Assembly: GCA_009602725.1 (NCBI GenBank)
Contig: WELB01000159.1
Span: 121,398-174,524 of the forward strand
Source: Spirogloea muscicola
Taxonomy: Eukaryota; Streptophyta; Zygnematophyceae; Spirogloeales; Spirogloeaceae
DNA: 53,127 nt
Direction of reading: 5' to 3'
The notes under the pieces were generated by a model. The model did no database searches, was not told where the DNA came from, and saw only the letters and a list, made by a program, of their open reading frames with translations. This document shows, piece after piece, positions 23,401-34,100 of this stretch; position 1 is the first letter of the stretch, and the number at the start of each line of letters is the position of its first letter. The position numbers were made by a program, and so were the translations under genes.

Positions 23401-24582
23401 GTCAGAGTCGTAGAGTCCCATAGCCTACTCCATACCTGTATGCTATGCTCTGTAGCAGGAAATGAATCGCTGGCACCCTTGTGTACAGAAGTTGCAGCGT
23501 GCCTTGGCCGTGATGGAGCTTTGTGGATCCAATGGAGCACACCACATTGTTAAAGAACACATTCTAAGACTTGCTGTGTGTTGTGCATAGGGTTTCCACC
23601 AACCGGCGCTGCAGTACACAATCCTGGCTGTTATCAAGGCGAGGGTTGTGAGATCAGAGCCGCACTTTGAGGTGGCCTGGGCAGGCAGCCCGCAGCTGGC
23701 AAACACGGTCATCCGCTCTGAGGCTGCCATGAGGTTGGCCAAGTTGCCGAGTGTCACTCGAAGATGGTCGGAAAGCCTTGACTGGCAGTCGGCGGCAGAC
23801 TGCTATCATGCTTTTTTGACCATGCTAACCATGTACAACCACGAAACTCAGACCCCAGACAACACTTCAACTCGTACTGCAATCTAAATCTATAGCACAC
23901 ATTAATGCGGATGAGGGAGCTGGGCTTCTGGCCTCCAGGGCGGCGCCGCACAAAGTGGAGGAGTTCCATGCATTGCACAATCAGAAAGCCAAAGTAAGTA
24001 AGGCGAGCCTGCGAAGGAAGAAGGCCCCTGTACCTGCTGCAAGTCAGCAGCTTGAGGACCTTTTCTCCTCGTTGGCTCTGGAGGACGGCCAGCAGAGCAG
24101 CTGGTGATAGCAGCTGTCCAATCAGCATGCCCCAATACCTGCAGCGTGACTGCATCTGCAAAGCATCTTGCTCACACTTCCTGCCATTGTTTGTACGTTC
24201 TCACTATGCCACTTGCCCTCTCACTCTCTTCTCAGTCCTGCCAAATCCCGCCTGGCTGGTGGTCCGAACGTCTGATACCACAATGTTTCACCAATCCTGC
24301 AGTTGCGGAAGAAAGTTGCTGCATGGAGGTTCTGCAGAGGAGAGACCAGCAGGTAAAGATGAGGCATGTGTAGCTGCAGAAGGCAGCTCCAATCACAGGA
24401 CCAGAAAAAGTCCAATCTTCACAGCAGCAAGAGGGATGCAGCTCCTCTCAGGAACAGTCAGGCCTGTTTCTCAGCTCCTGCCTGAAAGGACTGAGTCTGT
24501 TGACTTGACAACCCCACCCAGTAGACCTAGTCACCTCGGCAGAGACAGTTGCGCAAGCAGGGATGTCATTGTGCTGTCATGA
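20422..24582 (+). CDS. SEND1: SEND1/GEN-like XPG-family structure-specific endonuclease
   Basis: Nuclease of the GEN1/SEND1 class that cleaves branched DNA such as Holliday junctions. Well-supported exons: 20422-20489 (start MGVHSLWQVLEPVRRRLP), 20664-20818, 21002-21230, 21437-21488, 21614-21689, 21897-21994, 22166-22225, 22437-22608, 22754-22852, 23128-23219, 23331-23395, 23591-23733, then 23939 onward. The XPG-N block has LRGLFHRLRALIGLNC. The XPG-I block has EEGEAQCAALILSG and GDSDAFLFGATVVYRD with its acidic residues. The helix-hairpin-helix segment is LLLGCDYHEGVPGVG. Later blocks (NYLLTKIAERDLCRA, PHFEVAWAGSP as chromodomain-like) match SEND1 rather than GEN1. The intron after 20818 appears to start with GC. 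Phase does not close between 22608 and 22754, so a small exon may be missed. After 24108 the C-terminal exons, ending with DVIVLS at 24582, are inferred from the family tail. Confidence 0.9.
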
Positions 24583-24929
24583 GAAGGCTGTTGTGTATGT
24601 TCCTGTAAATAATTGACTAATCGCTTCTCGGCACTGTGTGCTACTGTGGCATAGAGACATTTGTAGTCGTTGAGCCAAAAGCAGGACATTTAATGGGAAC
24701 CTACACCTGCCATGTGGCTTTGTTGAGCAATCATGCTTGTCTCACATAGTTGTGCAAGGATCTGATCAATTAATGGGGGCAATTATACAAAGGACGCAGT
24801 CATCTGCATCTAGAAAGACGGGTAAGATCAGATAGAAGACAAGGTGCATTTCAACTTGCTGATTTGGACTTCGACTTCGACATGAATCTGTGGCTTCTGA
24901 GGTCCAGTGCCGTATTGGTGGTCCCAGTG
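24583..24929. other. convergent spacer between SEND1 and RPB4
   Basis: About 350 bases of AT-balanced sequence holding both 3' flanks, with TGTAAATAAT near 24604 as a possible polyadenylation region for SEND1. No gene seen. Confidence 0.5.
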
Positions 24930-26436
24930 TCACTGTGCAAGTGATTGCACAGTCTTCAGCTCATCAAGCATTCGCAGAGCCTTCTCTTCATCTAGAGGAC
25001 TAGATCTGTCCTCCTTCTGCATGAACGAGACACAGAGGCTGTGTCAACCAGTCTACTCAGGAAGTAGATGTCAAGTAGAGCATGCTCATCTCTGTTTGAC
25101 AAACAAGCTCTTGACATAACACGAAGGCGAGGAATTTTCAAACCTTTCCCTTTGTGAGCAGAGCTCACCAGCAAAGATGGTACTAGGTTCCTGGCCTCTT
25201 CCACCGTGTCAGGAAGATGGTTACCAATTACGCATGCCTGGTGCCACCAGCAGCCCAACATTGACGCTGTCAGGCAAGATCAGCACAAAGTGCCATGTGA
25301 CTATGAAGAGTGAACCTACTGCCTGTCAGAGCATGTAGATCTTGAGAGACTAGCTGCAGCTGTTTGCATAATTTGACAAACAGACAGGCCCAAGTAGCGG
25401 AGCAAGCTTCAGCACTACGATAGCTAGTCGAAGTACATCATCATCAAGGCCGTTGACATCACTTGCCTCAAAGTCAGTAAGCTCGTTCCTGCGTAGAACT
25501 CTGACAAGCAGTCCGAAGTGTTCTGGTTAGAGCCTGCCTCTTCTTAGCATCCCACTTCGTATAACAAAAGAACCAGCAGGCAGTGAGCATAATTAAGACC
25601 TGGGTTATATTCACATCTGCATATCCCAAGAAAATGTACATGGACTTAAAGTGTTGTGTGTTAAGAAAGTGCACATAGCACTCTAAGTTTGATGCGCTGG
25701 GTGCTACAAGAGCATGCTGGCAACATTACTCACTCACGTACGCGACCGGCCACTTCTGGCGTGATGTGATGCCGAAAGCGGATGACGTAGTCAAGGAACT
25801 TTTGGAAGACACTGCAGCGGCCATGGCGAAGGTTGTAAACAACGTCAGCGGCGTTCTGCAGTACAACGATGATAGAGAAGCATGCGCAAAGGCAGACGAG
25901 GCTGTCTGTCAGAGGGAGACGAAGGTGACGCGTCATCAATGCGCGCTCACAAAGGATAGTAGCACTGACCGGGAGGGCGGAGTCGGGGCAGAGGAGCTCA
26001 CGGCGAGGGCGCGAGGCCGAGCGTCTCGTACTCCTCGCGCTTGGCCTCCAGGATGCCGGCCACCTCGGCGTTCATCAGGCAGGCCGCCCGGCTGAAGTCT
26101 GCCAGGCACAACAATAGTTAGGCCGGGGCTCTGCAGCCGTGCCGAGCAGCACAACATGCGCCATTTGGCTTTGAATAATTATCGTCAACTCTCACCCGTA
26201 AAAATGCCAAACCCCGAGCATTACCCTGACAACCTATGTAAACCCTGAGGGCTGCCATGACTGGCATATGGCACATGCGGCAGCAGGTCGGGCACTGGCG
26301 ATTGTCAACAAGGTGCACCGGGGATGCTGCAGCGGCGGCGGCGCCGGCGGGGCGGACGGAAGGTGGGGGGCTCACCGTCGCCCAGCTTCAGCTGGCTGGC
26401 GTCCTCCTCCTCCGCCACGGGCTTCAGGCCCGACAT
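24930..26436 (-). CDS. NRPB4: DNA-directed RNA polymerase II subunit RPB4
   Basis: Stalk subunit that pairs with RPB7 on RNA polymerase II. Six exons on the minus strand (26436-26376, 26098-26002, 25811-25734, 25500-25467, 25237-25169, 25016-24930) join perfectly in phase to about 141 residues, the usual length. The N-terminus MSGLKPVAEEEDAS leads to LKLGDDFSRAACLMNAEV, then VFQKFLDYVIRFRHH, VREVLRRNELTDFE, HLPDTVEEARNLVPSL and a C-terminal helix DEEKALRMLDELKTVQ. These follow the plant NRPB4 order exactly. The third acceptor was chosen because its phase fits; a nearby acceptor at AACGCC would shift the frame. The intron after LTDFE has the textbook GC donor GAG|GCAAGT. The start is 258 bases from a divergent gene, so the promoter is shared or back to back. 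Confidence 0.95.
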
Positions 26437-26535
26437 GGCGACCGCGAGGCGCGCGCGGCCGCCGCGCGGTCGCTCTCCTCCGCCGCGCCAGACGTCCCCA
26501 AAAGGCGCCCTCACTGCGGCACGAGGTGACCTCGA

Positions 26536-26579
<44 letters not shown>

Positions 26580-26694
26580 GGGGTTGCGGGGGGAGTGGCA
26601 GAGGTGGAGGCCCTAACCCTAAGCCCTAAACTCTAGGGCTCCGTCTGTGGACACTCTCCTATCCTTCGTATCCTTCCTGGGCTCCGCCGCCGAC
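26437..26694. promoter_or_regulatory. bidirectional CpG-rich promoter with telo-box
   Basis: The 258 bases between the start codons of RPB4 (-) and the small membrane protein (+) are extremely GC-rich, with a (CCG)n tract at about 26536-26579. A degenerate telomere-like stretch CCCTAACCCTAAGCCCTAAA lies at 26611-26630. Telo-boxes are known in plant promoters and leaders of translation- and growth-related genes. Function here is inference. Confidence 0.65.
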
Positions 26695-27276
26695 ATGGCC
26701 GTCGCAACCGCCGCCGCGGTGACCGCCCCGGTCTCCTTCGGCGCTACGTCCGCAGCCAGCAGGTGGCGCGCCGCCTCGGCTGCCGCGCCGGGCTCTGCAG
26801 CGTCGGCTGCCAATGGCGGCCGCCGAATGACGGCTTCGCAGCGGCCTGCAAGAGTCTTTGCCGCCGCCGCGGCGAGGGCCATGGCCGCCGGCGAGGGCGG
26901 CCGGGACGCGGGGGCTCCCAGCAGCTCCGCGGAGCCGTCGCCGCCGCGGTCGGCGCCCCCCACCCCTCCCAGCTCGCCCGTAGCGCCAGCCTCGTCGTCC
27001 GTGCGCCCTGCGCCGTCCTTCTCCGGCCGCAAGGTGCTGGACGCCTTCAAGGAGAGCGAGCGCGGCGGCCGCCGCACCAAGTTCAACGAGCCGCTGGTAC
27101 CAGCGGACCTGCTCGACGACCGGCGGCGCTCGTCGGAAGACGCCAGCCCCTGGAAGTTCAGCATCAACGCAGGCCAGGCCGTGCTTGCCCTCACGTTCGT
27201 GGCCAGCGTGGTGCTCATGCTCGGCACGGTGTACGTCGTGTGGCGTGTCGGTGGCATTCATTACAATGAGTATTGA
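26695..27276 (+). CDS. small single-pass membrane protein, probably organelle-targeted, unknown function
   Basis: Single-exon frame of 193 residues starting at MAVATAAAVTAPVSFG. The first 70 or so residues are rich in Ala, Ser and Arg and poor in acids, like a chloroplast or mitochondrial transit peptide. A Pro/Ser-rich linker follows, then SFSGRKVLDAFKESE and KFNEPLVPADLLDDRR. One hydrophobic helix (AVLALTFVASVVLMLGTVYVV) ends in a short tail WRVGGIHYNEY. The conserved look of the last 70 residues suggests a real family, but I do not recognise it. The codon GTG at 26647 would extend the frame but is not a normal eukaryotic start. It shares a promoter region with RPB4. Confidence 0.75.
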   Translation: MAVATAAAVTAPVSFGATSAASRWRAASAAAPGSAASAANGGRRMTASQRPARVFAAAAARAMAAGEGGRDAGAPSSSAEPSPPRSAPPTPPSSPVAPASSSVRPAPSFSGRKVLDAFKESERGGRRTKFNEPLVPADLLDDRRRSSEDASPWKFSINAGQAVLALTFVASVVLMLGTVYVVWRVGGIHYNEY

Positions 27277-29092
27277 CTGCGGGCTGACATTGTAGTCTGC
27301 CGCAGTCTCGTCTGGCAGTCCGGCTGCACTTTTGATTCTTTCAATTCTTGACAGCTATAGTAAATTGCCAGAAGCTGGCAACTTTTGTCCCCGTCTTTGG
27401 CGTGAAGTTGCTCCCAGAAGCTGCAGCTCATCTTGTGGCGCGTGCTCATCATTGCGTGGCTGCATAGACTAGCTTCGACGGCAGCGCAGAAACATCGCAT
27501 GGGGCAGAAAGCCTGTCAGCACAATGAGAGAGTATGCGCTCGGTCCTGGCCTTGGCACGAAGTGACCGAGTGTATCAAGCCCTTTTCACTGTGCTGGGTC
27601 GCCTTGATTTTGCTTTGGCCTCCAGCACCATGTTGTACACAAGCAATCAATGCGCCTATAGCTTCTCCAAGAGTCCTATTCATCATACCAATGGGATCTC
27701 ACAGTCATTATCTTGCTGAAACTGAACTGACAATGTATATATCTCGGGCCTGAGCCTGCCTAGAATGTACTTGTAACCTCGCCCAGTCCTCCTCATGGAG
27801 ATGAAGCCTGGCGGCTGTTTTGGCAAGGTATATCATGACATCAGCCTACTGCACCTCATGCTTGATACACACTAGCTGCATCCCTTTGTAACAGCTCTTG
27901 CTAGCCTCCGGGGTGCCAGTCCCATCAGGGTGGAGCGGATCCTGATGTTGACGAGCTAGTGAGGCTGGCAAAGTGCGAACAAGAATAAGGTTTAGCTTGC
28001 GCGGAGCAGCAGTCACTGTGATCGCTTGAATATTGACAACATTGGCTACTATACAGTGGGGGAGAAGGTGCCAGCAACGAGTGTGTCATCCTCACTGCAA
28101 AGTGAGTTGAAGATTTTCTGGGAGACCCACTAGCCCCTGATGCTGAAGTGACTTGTAGCCATTGACAAAAGCAAAATTCCTGATTCACCAAGCCCAGCTA
28201 TGCGGCTTTGGCCTCAAGTTGGTGGGAGTGCACAAGCATATTCAGTAAAAGGCTACCAGCAACCTCACAGTAAGCCATTGGGGAGCTTCTAGTTGCTCAC
28301 TGTCTTGATCTTGGTGACGGACGTTGAGATGCGTAGAAAGGAACAGTACTCTAGCAAGAATTCAAACAAAGGCTGTAAAAGAGGCTCACAATATATTTTG
28401 GAAGCATGTTCTTGTTCATCTTCAGTAGCGCAATCCTTTGTTGAACCACTTCGGTCTTAAAAGAAGAATCGAAGATGGTGGTTACTATCAGAAAGTAATA
28501 TTGTGTAATCGAGGACATGCCATAGATGGAACGAGGAGACCCAGTACAACTCACTCGAAAGAGAGTTGGCGCCAGCCGCATGGTGTGTCGGAGTAAGATT
28601 GGGTAAAAAGCAATGTCCATCATGCCCATCCAGCAGCGGGCTGACGGACTGCATACACGGAGAGTCGACCCGATGGCCACCACGCCGGACGGGGCCAGCG
28701 CTTCGTTGCCGACTTGGTCATCACAGATGTGATTTGACCGCTCCAGTCCGGGGCTCTCAGCTTCAAAGGCTGGGCATGCAGCAGCAGATGCCGCTCGTGA
28801 CAAAAGTGGCCAAGTATGCGGACCATCCGGAAGGGTATCGCTCCACTGGCCATTGATGTGCACGGGGCAGTCGGGTTCAAATGGCAGGACCCTTTGACCC
28901 GGGCTAGTGCGCCACGCTGGGTCCCGCTGGCGGGGCGAGCAGGCTGACTTCAACGCCGCTGACTCGCTCGCGCAGGTATACTATGTGCGCCTGTCCATTC
29001 CCACCAGTGGTCCTTGGCCCACGCCTTACATCAGCGAGCTGGCTCTAGCTGCCGCCTCTGGCTACCGTCAAGGCCCCTCTCAAAGGAGAATT
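27277..29092. other. spacer without recognised gene
   Basis: CpG-poor sequence after the membrane protein gene. Open frames on both strands (for example minus 28351-28953, 200 codons) carry no family features, and the plus and minus frames overlap each other. A locally GC-richer patch at 28560-29060 looks like decayed repeat. Nothing firm can be called. Confidence 0.4.
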
Positions 29093-29290
29093 GGAGTGTG
29101 GATTGAGTGACAAAGGGCCTGTGTGGCCAAGTACAAAGGCAAGCACGTTGACAAATGCACATCACCTGCTGCTAAGCTGACCCGCTCAGTAACCACGAGT
29201 CAGCACATAGAGGTCGCTAACTAATGCCCGAATACCGGACGGCGATCGAGAAGCTCTTGTGCCACCAGCTAAGGCTCGACCAGCTTTCTG
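29093..29290 (-). mobile_element. dispersed retroelement 3' tail (copy B)
   Basis: Near-full-length match to copy A in reverse orientation. It lies immediately downstream, on the minus strand, of the decayed reverse-transcriptase-type ORF at 29510-30180. That is the position expected of a LINE 3' untranslated region. The shared core is GTGGCCAAGTACAAAGGCAA. Confidence 0.8.
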
Positions 29291-29509
29291 ATGCAACAAC
29301 GCATGAGCCTGAGCTCGCTGCAGACAAGCTGACACTCGACATTGCAAAAATGACAGACAGGCTGCCGGCATGCCCATCTGGGCTGGAAGCATATCGTTGC
29401 GTCGTGCATACCCTAGACTCGCTATGGTCTCAAGTAGGGTATGGAAGCAAGGACCCAAGCCGCCGAAAGTGTCAATTGCGGCTGGTAGGAGGTGATCACT
29501 GCGGGGGTA

Positions 29510-30180
29510 GTCAGAGTAGTGTAGGAGCTTTCTCTGCTCTGCACCTCCCACTGCGTGGCCAGCGATCTGAGTCGATGCTAATCTTGTACGCCTCCGTCAC
29601 AACCAAATCCCCCAAGGCTCGTGGGCCTCCGCCAGGTTGTACACCCACAATGTCCAGGGTGCGACGGTGATGGCGTCCGTGAGAATCTGTGGTAATGGGC
29701 ATTATGTTGCTCACTTCCACAATGGCGCGGTAGCCGGCATCGCGCATTAGGTCCGCCAGGGCGTCCCGTCGGAGAATATGAATGCCCAAACCTCAGGGCC
29801 TGTGGGACACCGCAGCATGTGGGTAGCAAGGTCTCCGCCCTCCGCACGGAAGCCGCATTAACACTGATTCACTCCGATCAGGCAGTTGGGGGGTAAGCCC
29901 AGGAACAGCTCGAGGAGAGTCCGATAAGCCTCGGGGCTGATTTAAATTGCGTTGTGGATAGCGTGAGTCGTGAGCCAGTCGGTAGCCCCAGGTGTTGCGA
30001 GCGATGTGAGACGTGCCAGACTCCTTGAATTGGTCCTGATATCTGGCATCCTACGCAACTTCTTGTGACGCTCATCCTCAATTGCAGCAACGAGTCTGGC
30101 CTGTGCCGCTTTGTCTGGTTCTTGGGCAAGCGCTGAGAAGGGGGTGAGGAGGGGTTGCAGGGAGGGGAAGGAGCACATAG
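29510..30180 (-). pseudogene. decayed non-LTR retrotransposon ORF (C-terminal part)
   Basis: Read on the minus strand, blocks follow the order seen after the reverse transcriptase domain in protist and algal retroelement polyproteins. These are RLTSLATPGATDWLTTH (compare the R-L-x-S-x-x-x-P-G-A-x-x-W-L motif), PEAYRTLLELFLGLPPNC, a CxC-H-C knuckle (CGFRAEGGDLATHMLRC) just after an in-frame TAA, DALADLMRDAGYRAIVEV and LDIVGVQPGGGPRALGDLVV. The frame is broken by stops near 29945 and 29860 and by at least one frameshift near 29790. No reverse transcriptase catalytic block is seen upstream, so the copy is also 5'-truncated. Family assignment rests on motif memory only. Confidence 0.6.
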
Positions 30181-31178
30181 CTGACTCGCAGTTGCTCCTC
30201 AATTACTCCTCAAAGAGGGGCAAGGGCTGTGAAGCTTTCTGCTTTCTGCTTCTGAAGAGCGCAGAGTAGAAGATTCTTCCAGTAGAGGGCGATGGCGGTG
30301 ATTGGCCATAAAGGGGCCGGAAGTACTGTCGGTGGCCGGAGCAAGGGGACATGTCGTCGTGGTGCCCGTCGTGGCGCCGGGTGCACGCGGCCATCCGCGA
30401 CGCGTGGCGCCTTGCGTGGGGAGCAAGAAGTCGACAACCCCCCCGCCTCCCACAAGTTGGCAGTGGGTAAGGTACGTCATCAGACGTGCTTGCCTGTGTA
30501 CTTGGCCACTATGGCCGTTATTCTTAACACACTTCTCTTAACATTGATTGGGATGCCTCAAGTTGCCCTCCACCGGCAGTCTCCCACCTGTCGGCTTCCG
30601 CTCCCTCCGCCGCCGCGGCCGCCGCCGGCGCCGCCACCGCGGCGGCGCGGGCCNCGCGGCCGCCGCGGCAGGCCCTGTTGCGCCGCCGGCCGCCCCGAGC
30701 GCCTGCGCCTGGCCCCCGCCTCAGCCTCCTCTCACGTCCGCCCTGGCCTGCGCTGCACGTTCGGCCCTTGTTACAACGCTCCGGTCTGCGATTGCGGCTT
30801 TGCACCGCCAGCCGGGCCCTCGTGTGGCAGCTCGCCGTCCGTCAAGGCATCGTCGACTGATTCTGGCGACGTTGTGTCGAGCACTTCTGCCAGCCCGTCC
30901 TACTAGGCCTCGTTCGGCCCTCTTGACTTCCACTCTGCGCTGTTGAATTCGACACGCCACGACGCTGCGCCTGGTGTTAGCACGATGGTCTCGGCCGCAC
31001 TCGCAGGCAAGTGGTCGTCGGACATTCTCACAAGTGCTCTTCGCGTCGTAATTGTGGCTTCATCGACATCGTCGACAATGATGTGCAAGTTGCAGTCCAC
31101 CAACAGGTGGTGACCACTTGACCCTGTCCCACTGCAGGCCTGGGTGCTGTAGGAGTTGGCGCTGTGCTATATCTGCAG
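30181..31178. other. GC-rich region upstream of DPL1
   Basis: Contains a fragment of the retroelement tail at 30486-30516, then a CpG island (about 30590-31000) with one N at 30654. The island probably carries the DPL1 promoter and first exon. A candidate start is the ATG at 30985 (MVSAALAGKWSSDIL), but its splice phase to the next exon could not be reconciled. Other frames in the island look like GC shadows. Confidence 0.5.
30486..30516 (+). mobile_element. short fragment of retroelement tail (copy D)
   Basis: TGCTTGCC, then TGTACTTGGCCACTATGGCC, matches the same block of copies A and B (TGCTTGCC, TTGTACTTGGCC, AGGCC). Only about 30 bases are recognisable. Confidence 0.45.
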
Positions 31179-31194
31179 CCACCTTGGCTTGCAG

Positions 31195-34100
31195 CATTGA
31201 GACATGCTGCGAATTCCCAACTTGCACAACACGAACCAATACTTGTCATTGTCATCTCGTTATTCATTGCAGCTCTCGTCTCTCAAATTGTTCAACTCTT
31301 CAACGTCATCACAATATTCATTCAGGATCAGGGTATGATCATGCCCTTAATACTCATATTCACTGCAAGTAGGGTCACCATCTCTACACCACTTATAGAT
31401 AGCTCGTTGTGAAGCTTGTCATTGAGATGAGTGAGCAGCCAACAGGATCTTGATTGCCATGTTGTGACTTGTCACTGCCTTCTTGTAACTCCCCAGGTGT
31501 GACTGCTGCCTGCTACACGTTCCTCTTCTACGTGGCACGGTTCGTTAGCGCAGACAAGGGCGTTGACGTCTGACCAGCTTGCTTGATACTGATGTAGAAG
31601 AATTACCTAGTCACTCCAACTTTGATGGGTGTATAACGCTTGTGGCAGTCGATTCTGCTCTCCATGTAAAGGCAGGTTGGCATGTCCTCACGTCTTACAT
31701 GTGGTGTTTTGGCAGGAAAATACCAGGCGTGAATGCCTACATAAACAAGCAGCAAAATCAGGTGACTTGCAAGTCTATACACTCCTTCCTTGCTCCTTGC
31801 TATGCAGCCTGCCCCACATACTTCAACCTGATGCAATTTGATCAGTCTTACACTTGCGATGCTCTTTCTAAGAACAGCATCTGCTTTCTGAACATGATTG
31901 TGTTTGTTTTACAGATGATTGACAAGCTGCAGGTCAAGTCAAAGAGCAACAAGATGGAATTTCTGACACGATTGCCAAAGGAAGGTCTTGGGCTAGCTGT
32001 CTTGAATAAGCTTGAGGAGGCGGAACGAATGGATAAGCCCTGGAAAGGCAAATGCTCTGGAACAGTGTAAGCTGCCGTAATTTTCATTTTGATCAAGTTT
32101 GTCCTTTACCCTGCAGCCTGCTGCATGTACTCAGAGCTGCACTGATTGGGTATGCCGATATCGAATGGGCCAAGTAGCAGGCATCAGCGAATACATCTGT
32201 TGCAGGATGGTCTCCTTGGAGAACTTAAATTCAGCTGGTACAGTAAAGACAATGGAGCAAAGATGATCAGTATATCACCTTGTACTCCTACGTGATTGAG
32301 GCATGTGTGATGGTTTTGATTGCTCATGCTCTTTATGTCAATGGCATGCTGTAGGTACATGGGAGGAGAGACCTATGAACGGCACCTCTCACTTATACTA
32401 GCTGCCTACAGCAGGTTTGTGATGCTCCTGAAGCAGGGTTATATACATAGAAGTGGCCTGATTCTCTCCTAGTAAATTCTGGCTGCATATTGGAGCTGTT
32501 GAGGTAAAGCAAGAATAGCTCATTGTGGTACTGCAGCAAGTCCTAGCAAGATCATCAGAAGAAGAGCCTGGTTGTGATAGCCCCGGCCATAGGTGCTGGT
32601 CACTATGCTAGAAGTCCTTCATGTAGGCTAAGAGGCATGCTTGCAATACCTCCATGCTGCAATAAGCTCCAGTTCACTTGACTATTGATTGGTTGCAGAT
32701 TTGCACATACCAATCCGCTGCATCCAGACGTGTTTCCCAGCATTCCTCAGTTTGAAGCTGAAGTTGTAGCTATGACCGCAGCCCTTCTAGGTGGGGATCA
32801 GGCACAGTCTGGGGGGCAAGTGTGTGGCAATATGACATCTGGTGGTACAGAGAGTATACTGATGGCTGTGAAGGCCAGTCGAGATTTTATGCGGGCCACG
32901 CGGAATGTCACAAATCCAGAAATGTTAGTGAGGATGTCCTGACCATAGCAAATAGAGAGCTTGCTAGCTGCATCCTGTCAAGCAGAAAGTGCTTTGTGAC
33001 TATAATCACTTGATTGTTGGCAAAGGTGTTGTCACTCACTTGTGCTACATTGAGCTTACTCTACTCTTTCATTTGTTACGTGTTGTCACCCGCAGGATAG
33101 TTGCAGTATCTGCCCACTCAGCTTATGACAAAGCAGCACAGTACTTTGGTATTCGGCTACGAAGGACAAAAGTGGGCAAAGACTACAGGGCTGATGTCGG
33201 TGCTATGAGGAGGCTTGTCAACAGGAATACAATTTTGGTACAGACGTTAAGAGCCAGCTGGTTTGCGCTGATCAAGGATGGCGTTGTACACTGCTACTGT
33301 CCTATCGTTGCTTTTCTTGTATGCATGGTCTGCTAGCTCTATGATTTTGTTCTTTGCACCCTGGCGTACTTGCATGATGCTCATTAGGATTGGTGTCTGC
33401 AGCTTGTTGGTTCAGCTCCTGGTTTTCCTCATGGCGTTATTGACCCCATTGAGGCAAGCTCCGTCTGCCTATCACCACAAGTCAACAATCACTACCTGCA
33501 CAGGAGAGTGAAGCACAAGTAGCAGACACTTTGAGAGTTGCGTGATGGTTGTCCTGAATGACAGGAGTAGAGCACGTGGACTGTGGACTTGACCTCAAGA
33601 TAGTCTTAGAGTTAGATATCAAAGTCGATCCTTGGTATGACTTTGCAAGGGTTCCTGCCATCTGAATGATATGGCTACTCGTAGTCTATATGACCCCTCA
33701 CCACGCTCCATTCACATTACTTGTTGTCCAGGAGCTGAGCAATCTTGCAATTAGCCGTGGTATATGTCTCCATGTCGACTGTTGTCTTGGAGGTTACGTG
33801 CTACCATTTGCGAAGAGATTAGGGTGAGCACAATGGTGTGATATTGTTCCATCAGTTAATAGTAGTGAGATCATGGCTGTGATCATCTGATGGCTGCTGT
33901 GTTACATGTCATTGAAGCTTAGGAAAGTGCATTTTCACAATGTACAGGTACCCAATATGCTCCTTTGACTTTTCATTGCCAGGCGTTACCTCCATCTCAG
34001 TGGATGTCCACAAGTATGGCCTTGGCCCAAAGGGTACTTCAACTGTGCTCTACCGAAATCATGAACTCCGACGGGTTGGTTGCCTGCTTCTCTGATAAGA

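Noticed and set aside
26611-26630. Chromosome end or interstitial telomere array
   Set aside because: Only about three degenerate units inside a promoter; matches a telo-box and not a telomere.
26647-26694. Upstream extension of the small membrane protein from GTG
   Set aside because: GTG is not a usual nuclear start; the ATG at 26695 has good context and begins a typical transit-like sequence.
28351-28953. 200-codon minus-strand frame
   Set aside because: No recognisable domain, no clear splice context, and comparably open frames on the opposite strand.
29510-30180. Functional cellular gene on the minus strand
   Set aside because: In-frame stops, a frameshift and retroelement-like motifs point to a decayed mobile element.
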